This document shows positions 38,568 to 49,001 of a DNA stretch of 64,000 bases, one piece after another (positions within the stretch are counted from its first letter, which is position 1; each line of letters opens with the position of its first letter). The stretch spans positions 248,001 through 312,000 of the forward strand of contig NZ_VUKC01000001.1 of assembly GCF_009193135.1 (NCBI RefSeq), written 5' to 3'. The translations under genes and the position numbers were made by a program. The notes under the pieces are model-generated. The model was not told the DNA's origin and did not search any database. It worked only from the letters and a program-made list of their open reading frames with translations. This DNA comes from Georgenia satyanarayanai (lineage in GTDB: Bacteria > Actinomycetota > Actinomycetes > Actinomycetales > Actinomycetaceae).

Positions 38568-39296
38568 ATGCCCATCCACGGAACTCTGTTCAGCGACTTC
38601 CAGGAGACTGCCGCCCGGGAGCCCTTCGTCCTGCAGAACAAGAAGCTGCTCAAGATCCAAATGGGTTACGGGCCGGTCTGGGCCAAGTCGGGCTCGATGA
38701 TCGCTTACCAGGGGGACGTCCACTTCCAGAACAAGGGGTCCGGCGGGCTCGGGCGCATCGTCAAGTCGGCGGTGACCGGCGAGGGGGTGAGCATGATGGA
38801 GTGCACGGGTCAGGGCGAGCTCTTCGTCGCCGACGGTGCCGCAGACGTCCAGGTCTTCTACCTCGAGAACGACATGGTGTCGGTCAACGGAGCTAGCGTC
38901 CTCGCGTTCTCCTCCTCGATCGAGTGGGACATCCACCGCCTCCAGGCCCGCGGAGCCGCGATGACCGGCGGCCTGTACAACGTCTCGCTTCGCGGCACCG
39001 GGTACGTCGCGGTCACTACGCAGGGTGAGCCGGTGGCGCTCGACGTCGCGAGCGCACCGACCTTCGCCGACGCGCAAGCCGTGGTCCTGTGGACGGCAGG
39101 CGTGAGCGCCGACATCCGGGTCGACACCGGCGGTCTGTCCTCGCTCGTCAGGGGCGGGACGGGCGAGACCTTCCAGATCGCTTTCGGTGGCCGGGGTTAC
39201 GTCGTCGTCCAGCCGAGCGAGACCGTCGTGAGCGGTGGTCACCAGGAGAACCGCACGAAGAGCAGCGGCGGCGGGCTGGGCGGCCTCTTCGGCTGA
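38568..39296 (+). CDS. AIM24 family protein
   Basis: Encodes 242 residues, beta-rich. It begins MPIHGTLFSDFQETAAREPF and contains QMGYGPVWAKSGSMIAYQGD, VSMMECTGQGELFVADGA and VQPSETVVSGG, as in the AIM24/TerD-like trimeric beta-barrel family. The C-terminus is a short Gly-rich tail. Function is unclear in bacteria; the family is named from a mitochondrial protein. GAAGGAG 8 bases before the ATG fixes the start, against an ATG seven codons upstream. Confidence 0.82.
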   Translation: MPIHGTLFSDFQETAAREPFVLQNKKLLKIQMGYGPVWAKSGSMIAYQGDVHFQNKGSGGLGRIVKSAVTGEGVSMMECTGQGELFVADGAADVQVFYLENDMVSVNGASVLAFSSSIEWDIHRLQARGAAMTGGLYNVSLRGTGYVAVTTQGEPVALDVASAPTFADAQAVVLWTAGVSADIRVDTGGLSSLVRGGTGETFQIAFGGRGYVVVQPSETVVSGGHQENRTKSSGGGLGGLFG

Positions 39297-39306
39297 GACC
39301 TCCCAT

Positions 39307-39394
39307 CGGTAAGTCGACCGTCGTCGGTAAGTCGGCTGTCGGCGGTAGGTCGGTCGGCTGTCGGTGGTGGGGCGGTTCTCTGTCGTCGGCGGGT
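39307..39394 (+). repeat. 18-bp repeat array, 3-4 degenerate units, reverse orientation
   Basis: CGGTAAGTCGACCGTCGT, CGGTAAGTCGGCTGTCGG and a 22-base variant, then decaying copies to about 39394. The units are the reverse complement of the array-1 unit. They lie between the AIM24 gene and the amylase-pullulanase promoter. Confidence 0.8.
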
Positions 39395-39416
39395 TTTTGG
39401 CGCGCCGTGAAACGTA

Positions 39417-39454
39417 CTGCAAGCCTTGCACCGGCTTGCAGGCGGGTCTACGCT
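39417..39454 (+). promoter_or_regulatory. Amylase-pullulanase promoter with CTTGCA operator repeats
   Basis: A -35-like TTGCAC (39426-39431), 17-base spacer and -10-like TACGCT (39449-39454). The -35 is embedded in three copies of a CTTGCA element: CTGCAAG (39417-39423, inverted), CTTGCAC (39425-39431) and CTTGCAG (39435-39441). Directly repeated CTTGCAG elements are known in Streptomyces amylase promoters controlled by the LacI-family repressor MalR. Maltose-type induction is inferred. Confidence 0.55.
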
Positions 39455-39484
39455 GCCGACACCATCCGGAGACGAGGGAGTCCC

Positions 39485-42400
39485 ATGTCCGCGAGATCTG
39501 CGCGCCCGCGCGCCGCCGTCGCCACGCTCGCCACCGCGAGCCTCCTGGCCTCGGGGCTCGTAGCGGTCGCCTCCACCCTTCCTGCCGCTGCCGACGACGC
39601 CGTCGTCGTCCTCGCCGGCAACCTCCAGTCCGAGCTCGGCTGCCCCGCCGACTGGGCCCCGGACTGCACCGGCACCGCCCTGGCGCCCACCGGCACCGAG
39701 GGCGTCTACGCCGCCGAGCTCACCGTCCCGGCCGGCAGCTGGGAGTACAAGGTCGCCGTCGGCGGCACGTGGGACGAGGCCTACGGCGTCGGAGGCGGGG
39801 AGGAGAACTACGCCCTCCACCTCGCCGGCGCGGCCGACGTCCGCTTCACCTTCGACCACGCCGACGGGCTCCTCGCCCTCGAGGTCCTCGGCCTCGAGGA
39901 GGGCTACACCGACGCGGACGCCGCTCTCGTCGCCGAGCCGGTCCGCCAGCCCGGCGCGGACGAGCAGTTCTACTTCGTCATGACTGACCGCTTCGCCGAC
40001 GGCGACGCGGCGAACAACACCGGCGGGATCGACGGCGGCCGCCTCGACCACGGCTTCGACCCGACGGACAAGGGCTTCTACCACGGCGGTGACATCGCCG
40101 GCCTGCACGAGCGGCTCGACTACATCGAGGGGCTCGGCACGACGGCGATCTGGCTCACGCCGTCGTTCAAGAACCGGCCCGTCCAGGGTGAGGGCGCCGA
40201 CGCCTCGGCCGGCTACCACGGCTACTGGATCACCGACTTCACCCAGATCGACCCGCACCTGGGGACCAACGACGAGCTCGAGGCGCTCATCGACGACGCC
40301 CACGACCGCGGGATCAAGGTCTACTTCGACATCATCACCAACCACACCGCCGACGTCATCGACTACGCGGAGGGCGCGTACTCCTACATCGACATGGCCA
40401 CCTCCCCCTACCGTGACGCGGAGGGCGCCACCTTCGACCCCGGGGACCACGCCGGCACCGGCACCTTCCCGGAGCTCGACGCCGAGACCTCCTTCCCGTA
40501 CACCCCCGTGGTGGACGAGGGGATGGAGGACGTCAAGGTCCCCGGGTGGCTCAACGACGTCACGCTCTACCACAACCGGGGCAACTCGACCTGGGAGGGC
40601 GAGTCGGTCACCTACGGCGACTTCGACGGCCTGGACGACCTCATGACCGAGCACCCGACCGTCGTCGACGGCTTCGTCGAGGTCTACCAGGACTGGATCG
40701 ACCTCGGCATCGACGGCTTCCGCATCGACACCGCCAAGCACGTCAACATCGAGTTCTGGGAGGAGTGGACCACCGAGGTCCTCGACCACGCCCGCGCCCA
40801 GGGCAACGAGGAGTTCTTCATGTTCGGCGAGGTCTACGACGCCGACGCCCGCCTCCTGTCCCCGTACGTGCGCAACACCGACATGAACGGCGTGCTCGAC
40901 TTCGCCTACCAGTCCGCCGCCGTCAACTACGCCAAGGGCTTCACCGCCGCGGGCCTGTCCGGCCTCTTCGCCGCGGACGCCTACTACACGACGCCGACGA
41001 CGAGCGCCCACGACCTGCCGACCTTCCTCGGCAACCACGACATGGGCCGGGTGGGCTACTTCCTCCAGGGCGCCGGCGACGAGCTCGACCGCTCGGTGCT
41101 CGCCCACTCCCTCATGTACCTCACCCGTGGCCAGCCGGTCGTCTACTACGGCGACGAGCAGGGCTTCGTCGGGCAGGGCGGGGACAAGGACGCCCGCCAG
41201 TCGCTCTTCGCCAGCGAGGTACGGCAGTACCAGGACGAGGCGACGCTCGACGGCGACCCGATCGGCGCCCAGGACCACTACGCCACCGACGCGCCCCTCT
41301 ACACGCACATCGCCGAGCTCGCCGGGCTGCGGTCGAGCACCCCGGCGCTCGCGACGGGCGCGCAGGTCGAGCTCCACGCCGACGACGGCGCGGGCGTCTA
41401 CGCCTTCGCCCGCGTCGACCGCGAGGAGCGGGTGGAGCACGTCGTCGCGCTCAACAACACGACCACCGCCGCCACCGCCACCTTCACCACCCTCACCCCC
41501 GGTGCCACCTACACGTCCCTGCACGGTGACGCGACGTCCGTGACGGCGGACGCGTCCGGGCGGGTCACGCTCACCGTCCCGGGCCTCGACGCCGTCGTGC
41601 TCGTCGCCGACCGGACCGTCGGTGCGCCCGAGGATCCGGGCACCATGACGCTCGGCCCCGCGCAGGGCGGGCGCCTCGACGGCGTCGCCCCGGTCTCGGC
41701 GGACGTCGCCGACGACGTGTGGACCGAGACCTCCTTCGCCTACCGGCTCGTCGGCAGCGAGGAGTGGACGCCGCTCGGCACCGCCGAGGGTGACGCGCCG
41801 CGCGTCTTCCACGACGTCTCCGGCCTGCCGACCGGCACGCTCGTCGAGTACCGCGCGGTGTCGGTCGATGCCGCCGGGCACCGCGCCGCGGCCTCGACCG
41901 TCGGCTCGGTCGGCCAGGCCGTCGACGGCAGCGCTCCGGAGCAGCCGGGAGGGGACCTCGTCACCGTGCCCGGCAGCCACAACGCCGCCATGGGGTGCCC
42001 GGGTGACTGGCAGCCGGACTGCCAGGCGGCCGCCCTCACCCTCGGCGCGGACGGCGTCTACTCCGCCACCTTCGACCTGCCGGCCGGCAGCTACGAGTAC
42101 AAGGTCGCCGTCGGTGGCAGCTGGGACGTCAACTACGGCGCGGGTGGTGTGCCCGGCGGTGACAACGTCGCCTACACCCACGAGGGCGGGACGATCACCT
42201 TCTTCTACGACCCGGTGACCCACCGGTTCGCCAACACCGCCGAGGGGCCCGTCATCACCCTGCCCGGCAGCTTCCAGAGCCAGGTCGGCTGCCCGGGGGA
42301 CTGGCAGCCCGACTGCATGGCCACGTGGATGACCGACCCCGACGGCGACGGCACCTACGAGTGGTCGACGACGGCGCTCGCGACGGGCAGCTACGAGGTC

Positions 42401-45400
42401 AAGGTGGCCCACGGCCGCAGCTGGGACGAGAACTACGGCGCCGACGGCGTCCGCGACGGTGCCAACATCAGCTTCAGCGCCACGGCCGGCAAGCTCGTCT
42501 CCTTCAGCTACGACCTCGCCAGCCACGTCCTCACCGTCGAGGTGACCGACCCGCCGCTCGCGGGCACCGGTCAGCTCGCCGCCCACTGGCTCGACGAGAC
42601 GACCATCGCCTGGCCGACGTCGCTGCTGCCCGCCGGGACGGAGGTGAGCGACCTCGAGTGGTCCCTCCACCACGCCGCCGCGGGGGGCATGGAGGTCCGC
42701 GACGGCGAGGTCCACGGCGCGGACGGCTCGACGGCGCTCACCCTCGTGGGGGAGGGGCTGCCCGAGGCGCTCGCCGGGCGCTTCCCGCACCTCGCCGACC
42801 ACCTCGCCCTGCGCGTGGAGGGCCTGAGCAGTGCGCAGGTCGAGGAGGTCCTCACCGGCCAGGTGCAGGTCCTGCAGACGGACGGCGCGGTGGCCAGCGC
42901 CTTCACCGGCGTCCAGGTCCCCGGTGTCCTCGACGACCTCTACGCGGAGGACGCCGCGGACCGCGTGCTCGGGGTGGACTGGGCCGAGGACGGCACGCCG
43001 TCCCTCGCGCTGTGGGCCCCGACCGCCACCGACGTCGACCTGCAGCTGTGGCCGGGCGGGCTCGGCGGTGCGCCGGAGACGGTCGACATGGACCGGCAGG
43101 ACGACGGCACGTGGACCGTCGAGGGGGAGCCCGGCTGGGAGGACGCGGCCTACCGCTTCGGCGTCACCGTCTACGCTCCGAGCGTGGACGAGGTCGTGAC
43201 GAACGACGTCACCGACCCCTACGCCGTCGGGCTCACCGAGAACTCCACGCACTCGGTGCTCGTCGACCTCGACGACCCGCGCTGGGCGCCGGGGCTGTGG
43301 ACCGACACCCCGCGTCCCGTCGTCGAGCGACCGGTGGACCGGACGATCTACGAGCTGCACGTGCGCGACTTCTCGATCAGCGACGAGACCGTCCCGGAGG
43401 AGCTGCGCGGCACCTACCTCGCCTTCGCGCAGGAGGACAGCGACGGGATGCGTCACCTGCGCACGCTCGCCGACGCGGGCATGAACACCGTCCACCTCCT
43501 GCCGACCTTCGACATCGCGACGATCGAGGAGGACCCGGCCGCCCGCACCGATCCCGAGGTGCCCGACGCCGGCCCGGCCTCGGAGGAGCAGCAGGCCGTC
43601 GTGAGCGCCACCCGGGACCTCGACGGCTTCAACTGGGGTTACGACCCGTGGCACTTCTCGACGCCCGAGGGGTCCTACGCCGTCGAGCGTGACGGCGGCA
43701 GCCGCACCGCGGAGTTCCGCACCATGGTGGGCGGCCTGCACGACGCCGGCCTGCAGGTGGTCCTCGACAAGGTGTACAACCACACGAGCGCCTCGGGGCA
43801 GGACGACAGGTCGGTCCTCGACAGGGTGGTCCCCGGCTACTACCACCGGCTCAGTGCCACGGGCAGCGTCGAGACCTCGACCTGCTGCCAGAACGTCGCC
43901 ACCGAGCACGAGATGGCCGAGAAGCTCATGGTCGACTCCGTCCTCACCTGGGCGACCGACTACGGGGTGGACGGCTTCCGGTTCGACCTCATGGGCCACC
44001 ACTCGCGCGACAACATGGTCGCCGTGCGGGAGGCGCTGGACGCCCTCACCCTCGAGGACGACGGCGTGGACGGTGAGTCCGTCTACGTCTACGGCGAGGG
44101 CTGGAACTTCGGGGAGGTCGCGGACAACGCGCGCTTCCACCAGGCGACGCAGGGCCAGCTCGACGGCACCGGCATCGGCACCTTCTCCGACCGGCTGCGC
44201 GACGCCGTCCGCGGCGGTGGTCCCTTCGACGAGGACCAGCGCACGGTCCAGGGCTTCGGCTCGGGGTCCTTCACCGACCCCAACGCCGTCGCCGAGGGGA
44301 CGCCGGAGGAGCAGGCGGCCCGGCTCGCCCACCAGACCGACCTCGTGCGGCTCGGGCTGGCCGGCAACCTCGCCGACTTCTCCTTCCTCACCTTCGCCGG
44401 TGAGGAGCAGACAGGCGCCGAGATCGACTACAACGGGCAGCCCGCCGGGTATGCCACGCAGCCGGACGAGGTCGTCACGTACGTCGACGCGCACGACAAC
44501 GAGACGCTGTTCGACAACCTCGTCCTCAAGCTGCCGGTCGACACCGCGATGGAGGACCGGGTGCGGATGAACACGCTGTCGCTGGCGACGACGGCGCTGT
44601 CCCAGACGCCGTCGTTCTGGCACGCGGGCACCGACCTGCTCCGGTCGAAGTCGCTGGACCGCAACAGCTACAACTCCGGTGACCACTTCAACCGCCTCGA
44701 CTGGTCGATGCGGTCGAACACCTTCGGTGTCGGGCTCCCGCCTGCCGAGGACAACAGCGGGGCGTGGGAGGTCATGGCGCCGCTGCTCGAGAACCCCGGT
44801 CTGCGGCCGGAGCCTGCGGACATCGAGCACTCCGCCGCGATGGCGCAGGACCTCCTCGAGCTGCGGTTCTCCACCGAGCTCTTCCGCCTCGGCTCGGCCG
44901 AGCTCATCCACGAGAAGGTGACCTTCCCCGGCTCGGGACCGGACGCCACGCCGGGCCTGCTCGTCATGGCGGTGGACGACACCGCCGGGGAGCAGGACGT
45001 CGACCCCGCCCTCGACGGCGTGCTCGCGGTGTTCAACGCGTCCCCTGACGCCATCACCGAGCAGGTGGACGGCTTCGCCGGACGGGACCTCGCGCTCTCG
45101 CCGGTGCAGCAGGACGGCGCGGACGATGTCGTGCGGGGAACCGCGTGGGACGCGGACACCGGGACGGTGACGGTCCCGGCGCGCACGGTGGCCGTGCTCG
45201 TCGAGGCCCAGGCCCAGGTGGAGCCCACGCCGACGCCCACCGACCCGACGCCCACCGACCCGTCACCCACCCCGAGCGACGGCAGTGGCCCGGATGACGA
45301 CGCCGGCCGCCCGGGCGGGAAGCTGCCCCACACCGGTGCCGACCTCGCCGTGCCCGTCGTGGTCGCGCTCCTCCTGCTCCTCGCCGGGTCGGTCCTCGCG

Positions 45401-45433
45401 GCCCGTCGGCGGACGGGTCAGCCGATCGGCTGA
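39485..45433 (+). CDS. Cell-wall-anchored bifunctional alpha-amylase / pullulanase
   Basis: Encodes 1982 residues, secreted and sortase-anchored; degrades starch or pullulan outside the cell. A signal peptide (about 1-37, ending LPAAADD) is followed by an X25-type module (about 40-135). A first GH13 alpha-amylase domain (about 150-610) has [28 protein letters not shown] and LGNHDMG. A linker domain and two more X25 modules follow (about 823-1018, each with [10 protein letters not shown]). A PulA-type N2 region and CBM48-like domain precede a GH13 pullulanase domain with YELHVRDFS (about 1287), [13 protein letters not shown] (1495), VYGEGWNFG (1534) and YVDAHDNET (1665). A Thr/Pro linker, LPHTG (about 1947), a membrane helix and an RRR tail close the protein. 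GAGGGAG precedes the ATG. Confidence 0.93.
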   Translation: MSARSARPRAAVATLATASLLASGLVAVASTLPAAADDAVVVLAGNLQSELGCPADWAPDCTGTALAPTGTEGVYAAELTVPAGSWEYKVAVGGTWDEAYGVGGGEENYALHLAGAADVRFTFDHADGLLALEVLGLEEGYTDADAALVAEPVRQPGADEQFYFVMTDRFADGDAANNTGGIDGGRLDHGFDPTDKGFYHGGDIAGLHERLDYIEGLGTTAIWLTPSFKNRPVQGEGADASAGYHGYWITDFTQIDPHLGTNDELEALIDDAHDRGIKVYFDIITNHTADVIDYAEGAYSYIDMATSPYRDAEGATFDPGDHAGTGTFPELDAETSFPYTPVVDEGMEDVKVPGWLNDVTLYHNRGNSTWEGESVTYGDFDGLDDLMTEHPTVVDGFVEVYQDWIDLGIDGFRIDTAKHVNIEFWEEWTTEVLDHARAQGNEEFFMFGEVYDADARLLSPYVRNTDMNGVLDFAYQSAAVNYAKGFTAAGLSGLFAADAYYTTPTTSAHDLPTFLGNHDMGRVGYFLQGAGDELDRSVLAHSLMYLTRGQPVVYYGDEQGFVGQGGDKDARQSLFASEVRQYQDEATLDGDPIGAQDHYATDAPLYTHIAELAGLRSSTPALATGAQVELHADDGAGVYAFARVDREERVEHVVALNNTTTAATATFTTLTPGATYTSLHGDATSVTADASGRVTLTVPGLDAVVLVADRTVGAPEDPGTMTLGPAQGGRLDGVAPVSADVADDVWTETSFAYRLVGSEEWTPLGTAEGDAPRVFHDVSGLPTGTLVEYRAVSVDAAGHRAAASTVGSVGQAVDGSAPEQPGGDLVTVPGSHNAAMGCPGDWQPDCQAAALTLGADGVYSATFDLPAGSYEYKVAVGGSWDVNYGAGGVPGGDNVAYTHEGGTITFFYDPVTHRFANTAEGPVITLPGSFQSQVGCPGDWQPDCMATWMTDPDGDGTYEWSTTALATGSYEVKVAHGRSWDENYGADGVRDGANISFSATAGKLVSFSYDLASHVLTVEVTDPPLAGTGQLAAHWLDETTIAWPTSLLPAGTEVSDLEWSLHHAAAGGMEVRDGEVHGADGSTALTLVGEGLPEALAGRFPHLADHLALRVEGLSSAQVEEVLTGQVQVLQTDGAVASAFTGVQVPGVLDDLYAEDAADRVLGVDWAEDGTPSLALWAPTATDVDLQLWPGGLGGAPETVDMDRQDDGTWTVEGEPGWEDAAYRFGVTVYAPSVDEVVTNDVTDPYAVGLTENSTHSVLVDLDDPRWAPGLWTDTPRPVVERPVDRTIYELHVRDFSISDETVPEELRGTYLAFAQEDSDGMRHLRTLADAGMNTVHLLPTFDIATIEEDPAARTDPEVPDAGPASEEQQAVVSATRDLDGFNWGYDPWHFSTPEGSYAVERDGGSRTAEFRTMVGGLHDAGLQVVLDKVYNHTSASGQDDRSVLDRVVPGYYHRLSATGSVETSTCCQNVATEHEMAEKLMVDSVLTWATDYGVDGFRFDLMGHHSRDNMVAVREALDALTLEDDGVDGESVYVYGEGWNFGEVADNARFHQATQGQLDGTGIGTFSDRLRDAVRGGGPFDEDQRTVQGFGSGSFTDPNAVAEGTPEEQAARLAHQTDLVRLGLAGNLADFSFLTFAGEEQTGAEIDYNGQPAGYATQPDEVVTYVDAHDNETLFDNLVLKLPVDTAMEDRVRMNTLSLATTALSQTPSFWHAGTDLLRSKSLDRNSYNSGDHFNRLDWSMRSNTFGVGLPPAEDNSGAWEVMAPLLENPGLRPEPADIEHSAAMAQDLLELRFSTELFRLGSAELIHEKVTFPGSGPDATPGLLVMAVDDTAGEQDVDPALDGVLAVFNASPDAITEQVDGFAGRDLALSPVQQDGADDVVRGTAWDADTGTVTVPARTVAVLVEAQAQVEPTPTPTDPTPTDPSPTPSDGSGPDDDAGRPGGKLPHTGADLAVPVVVALLLLLAGSVLAARRRTGQPIG

Positions 45434-45777
45434 CCGGCCAGCTCCAGGGCGGGGACGTCGTCGTCGGCGGCGTCCTCGCCCGGCCGGCCGTCGCCCGGCG
45501 GGAGGCCCTCGTCCGGGCGGAAGCGCCACCACCACACGAGCATGAGCGCGCTGCTGGCGAGGTAGAAGCCGTGGAGGAGCCACAGCGGCCCCGGGGGCAG
45601 GCTCGCGACGTACACGGTGTGGACGAGGTTGCCGACGTTGGCGACGACGAGGTTGCCCGGGCTGTAGGACCGCAGGTCCTTCGTCCGGGCCGCCTTGACG
45701 AGCATGGGCAGGTAGCTCACCACGAAGAGCGTGGTCGACACCGACCCGGCAATCACCCCCGCGTCCTGCAGGGCCAT
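45418..45777 (-). CDS. PQ-loop / SemiSWEET-like membrane protein
   Basis: Encodes 119 residues. One triple-helix bundle: VIAGSVSTTLFVVSYLPMLV, YSPGNLVVANVGNLVHTVYV and LWLLHGFYLASSALMLVWWW, then an acidic cytoplasmic tail. The layout matches PQ-loop proteins, whose bacterial half-size members (SemiSWEETs) can move sugars as dimers. The PQ pair itself is PM here. GGGAGGT before the ATG is a strong ribosome site. The gene converges on the amylase-pullulanase gene and their ends overlap by 16 bases. Substrate is unknown; sugar transport is only suggested by context. Confidence 0.65.
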   Translation of the reverse strand: MALQDAGVIAGSVSTTLFVVSYLPMLVKAARTKDLRSYSPGNLVVANVGNLVHTVYVASLPPGPLWLLHGFYLASSALMLVWWWRFRPDEGLPPGDGRPGEDAADDDVPALELAGQPIG

Positions 45778-45909
45778 GGGACCTCCCGTCGTCGGTCGGC
45801 CGCTCAGCGCGGCCGCGGCACGGCCGGGTGCCGCACCACTCCCAGTGTCGGCGCGGGGTGGTGGGGTCGACCACGGACGTCACCCTGACGTCGTCCTGAC
45901 GAGGGCGGG

Positions 45910-48330
45910 TCAGTCCTCGGGTGGCAGGTCCCCGGCCACCACGGAGTGGAGGGGAGCGCGGCCCCCTGCGGCCCAGGCGGCCGCGAGCCCGCCCGGACCG
46001 AGTCGGGCGGTCACCGCCGCCACGGTGCGGTCCCGGTCCGGGCGCTCGCACAGCGGTACGGGCGCGCCGATGGCCGACCTCAGCTCCTCCGCGGCGCCGA
46101 GGAGGAAGGCGGCGCCGCGGTCCCGGCCGCGGTGGTGGAGGACGGTGGCCAGGGCTTCGAGAACGCTGGCGGTGCGCCAGCGGTCACCGAGCTCGTGGTG
46201 CTCGGACAGGCTCTGCTCGAGCTCGTGGACCGCACGCTCGAGCTGCCCGAGCACGGTGGCGAGGACTCCCAGCTGGTTGAGGGACCAGGCGACCCCCTCC
46301 CGGAAGGCGAGGCCGCGGGAACGGTCCCTGGCCTCGAGCAGCAAGCGGTCCGCACCGGGGAGGTCGCCTCGGTGGCGGGCGATGACGCCGAGCCCGATGA
46401 GCGTCCAGACGACGCCCTCCTCGTCCCCCACCCGGCTGAAGGTCTGCTGGGCGGCCCGGGCGTGGCGCGCAGCGGCCGAGAGGTCACCGCGGAGCCACGC
46501 GACGAAGCCCAGGTGGTGCTCGGCCCAGGCGACACCGCTGGCGTCGTCGTCCGCTCGCGAGAGCGCCAGCCCCTCCCGGTGGAGAGTCTCGGCCCTCTCG
46601 TAGTCGGCGCGTTCCCGGGCGACGCTACCCAGCGAGCGGAGCACGAGCGCCGCACCGGACCGGTCACCGGAGGCGTGGCACTGCGCGAGGGCCAGACCCA
46701 GGCGCTGCTCGGCGGCCGGGTACTCGCACTGGAGGAAGGCGAGGTAGCCCGAGGCGGCGAGCGCCCGCGTGCGGACACGGTCAGGCAGGTCCGCGTGGTC
46801 GCCGTCCAGGTCCAGGGCGGCGTCGAGCCAGCGCCGCCCCTCGGTGTACCGGCCGCGGAGGTAGAAGTACCGCGCGAGCCCGCCGGAGATCCGCAGCGCT
46901 GCCCCTGACCAGGCACGCTCGGTGGCCACGGCCATGGCGGCCCGGACGTTGTCCAGCTCGGAGTCGAGCAGCCCCAGCCACCGTGCCTGCCCCTCCCTGC
47001 GCAGCTCTGCCTCGGCACGATCGGCGAGCTGCGCGAGATGGGCGACGAAGCGCTGCTCGGCCGCGGCCCGCTCGCCCGAGTCCTCCAGCCGGCGGGCCGC
47101 GAACTCGCGGACGACCGCGAGCATGTCGTATCGCGCCTCGTCACCCTCGTGGCGGACCACGACGAGTGACTTGTCCACGAGGCGGGAGGTCAGGTCGAGC
47201 ACACGGGCCCGCTCCCGGTGCCCGGTGACCGCCTCGGCGCTCGCGAGCGTCCAGCCGCCGCGGAAGACCGACACGGAGGCGAGGAAGCGCTGCTCCTCCG
47301 GGGTGAGCAGGTCGTGGCTCCAGGCGATGGCCGACTCCAGCCCGAGCTGGCGCCGGGGGCCGGTCGCGCCGGCGCGGGCGAGGATCGCGGCGGACCGGTC
47401 GAGCTCCGCCCCGATCTGCCGCACGGTGAGCACGCTCGTGCGGGCGGCGGCGAGCTCGATCGCCAGGGGCAGGCCGTCGAGGCGTCGGCACAGCGCGCCG
47501 ACCTCGGCCAGCCGCCCCCCGGGTACCGGGTAGGCCGCCCTGGCGAGGAAGAGCCGGACGGCCGGTGCGTCCAGCGTCCGCTCGGCATCGGCACCGGCCA
47601 CCGGGAGCGCCAGCGGAGGCACCCGGTGGACCATCTCGGCCGGGAGGTGGAGCGGCTCTCGGCTGGTCGCGAGGACGGCCAGCTGCTCGCAGCGCTGGAG
47701 CAGCCACTCCACCAGGCGGGCGCAGCGGTCGACGACGTGCTCGCAGCTGTCGATGACCAGGAGGAGACGTCGGCGGCCGACATGCGCCGCCACGGCCTCG
47801 CGCTCCTCCAGGCCGGGAGCGCGGAGCACGCCGAGGGCCGCTCCGGCGGCGGCCGTCACCTCCCCTCCCGCGGGCACGGCGTCCACGGGGACCCAGCACT
47901 GCTCGGGGAACACCTCGCGCAGGGTGGCGGCGAGGGTGATCGCCAGGCTCGTCTTGCCGACGCCACCCGGCCCGGCGAGGGTGAGCAACCGGGTGCTGCC
48001 GGAGCGCAGCGCGGCGGCGGCGCGCTCCAGCTCGGCGGCCCGGCCGATGAGCTCACCGGTTGGCAGGGGCGGGACCTGCACGGCCGCGGCCACGTCCGGC
48101 CGGGACGCGGCGACGAAAGCGGTCCGGGCGGCGTCGTCGAGGTCGAGCGCGTCGGCGAGCATACGGACGGTGAGGGGCCGGGGCGCCGTGCGGCGTCCCC
48201 GCTCCAGGGCGGCGATGCCGTCCACGCTGAGGCCGGCCCGCTCGGCCAGCTCCTCCTGCGACAGGCCGATGCGACGTCGGTGCCCGGAGAGGGAGGCCCC
48301 GAACGCACTCGTTGTGTTCTCCGCTGCCAC
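45910..48330 (-). CDS. XRE-type transcriptional regulator with NB-ARC ATPase and TPR domains
   Basis: Encodes 806 residues. An N-terminal XRE helix-turn-helix (about 10-70: GHRRRIGLSQEELAERAGLS, VDGIAALERGRR) is followed by an NB-ARC/AfsR-like STAND ATPase. Its Walker A is GPGGVGKTS (about 122), Walker B LLLVIDSCEHV, with ATSREPL and GLPLAIELAAAR downstream. The C-terminal 400 residues are TPR-type helical repeats. STAND proteins are switches that oligomerise on ligand binding. Ligand and targets are unknown; the divergent small genes or itself are candidates. The GTG at 48330 follows AGGAG, and a TACGCT on the minus strand (48369-48364) gives a short leader. Confidence 0.85.
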   Translation of the reverse strand: MAAENTTSAFGASLSGHRRRIGLSQEELAERAGLSVDGIAALERGRRTAPRPLTVRMLADALDLDDAARTAFVAASRPDVAAAVQVPPLPTGELIGRAAELERAAAALRSGSTRLLTLAGPGGVGKTSLAITLAATLREVFPEQCWVPVDAVPAGGEVTAAAGAALGVLRAPGLEEREAVAAHVGRRRLLLVIDSCEHVVDRCARLVEWLLQRCEQLAVLATSREPLHLPAEMVHRVPPLALPVAGADAERTLDAPAVRLFLARAAYPVPGGRLAEVGALCRRLDGLPLAIELAAARTSVLTVRQIGAELDRSAAILARAGATGPRRQLGLESAIAWSHDLLTPEEQRFLASVSVFRGGWTLASAEAVTGHRERARVLDLTSRLVDKSLVVVRHEGDEARYDMLAVVREFAARRLEDSGERAAAEQRFVAHLAQLADRAEAELRREGQARWLGLLDSELDNVRAAMAVATERAWSGAALRISGGLARYFYLRGRYTEGRRWLDAALDLDGDHADLPDRVRTRALAASGYLAFLQCEYPAAEQRLGLALAQCHASGDRSGAALVLRSLGSVARERADYERAETLHREGLALSRADDDASGVAWAEHHLGFVAWLRGDLSAAARHARAAQQTFSRVGDEEGVVWTLIGLGVIARHRGDLPGADRLLLEARDRSRGLAFREGVAWSLNQLGVLATVLGQLERAVHELEQSLSEHHELGDRWRTASVLEALATVLHHRGRDRGAAFLLGAAEELRSAIGAPVPLCERPDRDRTVAAVTARLGPGGLAAAWAAGGRAPLHSVVAGDLPPED

Positions 48331-48438
48331 GCCACCACGCTCCTGGGCGCTGTCGGCGTCACTAGCGTACGACGGTGGCCCGGTGGGCTTCATCCCCGGT
48401 GGGGGCGGCGCACCGGCCGGTCGGACGTCCCGGGGCGG

Positions 48439-48749
48439 TCAGGGCCGGGCACGTGCCGCCGCGAGGGCGCAGCGCAGGATGGTGCCGCGGGTGACGACGA
48501 CGTGCCCGTCGACCTGCACGTGCGTGAAGGTGTGGCTCAGCTCGCTGGCTCCCGGGCAGCCTCCCGGTGCACGGCCTGCGGGTGGACGGTCCGCCGCAGG
48601 GTGAGGGCGTCGGCGAGGGCGCGGGTGCTGTCGGTCGCCGCGACCGCGCGCGCGTCGCCCGCGGCCGCCGGGCTCCCCGTCGCCACGGGCTCAGCGCTGC
48701 TCGTGGCGGGGCCCCGGGAGGTGCCGGCGCCACCGGGGCGGCGCGGCAC
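48439..48749 (-). pseudogene. Possible frameshifted small gene
   Basis: Two consecutive GC3-rich reading segments in different frames. From an ATG at 48749 the product runs to STRALADALTLRRTVHPQAVH and stops at 48537. Overlapping its end, another frame continues ELSHTFTHVQVDGHVVVTRG to a stop at 48439. Both look coding by base composition, so a single indel near 48540 may have broken a gene of about 100 codons. No family is recognised and chance is a fair alternative. Confidence 0.25.
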
Positions 48750-48840
48750 GGTCCGCCGACCGCCCGCGGCGCGCGCGCTCGGCCTCGGCGAGGCGGTCGG
48801 CCATGAGGGCGTGGATCAGCTCAGGGCTCGGGTGGTTCAT
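48691..48840 (-). CDS. Small Arg-rich protein, hypothetical
   Basis: Encodes 49 residues from an ATG with GAGGAAG 5 bases upstream. It starts MNHPSPELIHALMADRLAEA, an amphipathic helix, and becomes Arg-rich towards the end (RWRRHLPGPRHE). No membrane helix. It is one of the few candidates in the 670-base gap between the NB-ARC regulator and purU. The rest of that gap holds no convincing gene apart from the doubtful frame at 48439-48749. Confidence 0.5.
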   Translation of the reverse strand: MNHPSPELIHALMADRLAEAERARRGRSADRAAPPRWRRHLPGPRHEQR

Positions 48841-48988
48841 CGGGCTTCCTCTCACTGGGCGTCGGCTCCGCGGTGGAGCGTGCACCGAGTCTCCGCGCCG
48901 CCGCTTCGGCGCGGGAAGCGACAGCACCCTGACCTCGCCCTGACAGAGCCGGAGGCGGACCGTGACGGGCCCGGCCGACGCGGTCGGC

Positions 48989-48994
48989 TAGCCT
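48989..48994 (+). promoter_or_regulatory. -10 element for purU
   Basis: TAGCCT, 7 bases before the GTG at 49002. Leaderless geometry. Confidence 0.45.
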
Positions 48995-49001
48995 CGGGCG
49001 G

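Noticed and set aside
39239-44911. A stop-free frame of about 1890 codons on the minus strand opposite the amylase-pullulanase gene
   Set aside because: It is a mirror of the extreme GC3 bias of the sense gene. The product is Val/Arg/Gly/Asp-rich without domains, while the sense strand has full catalytic motifs.
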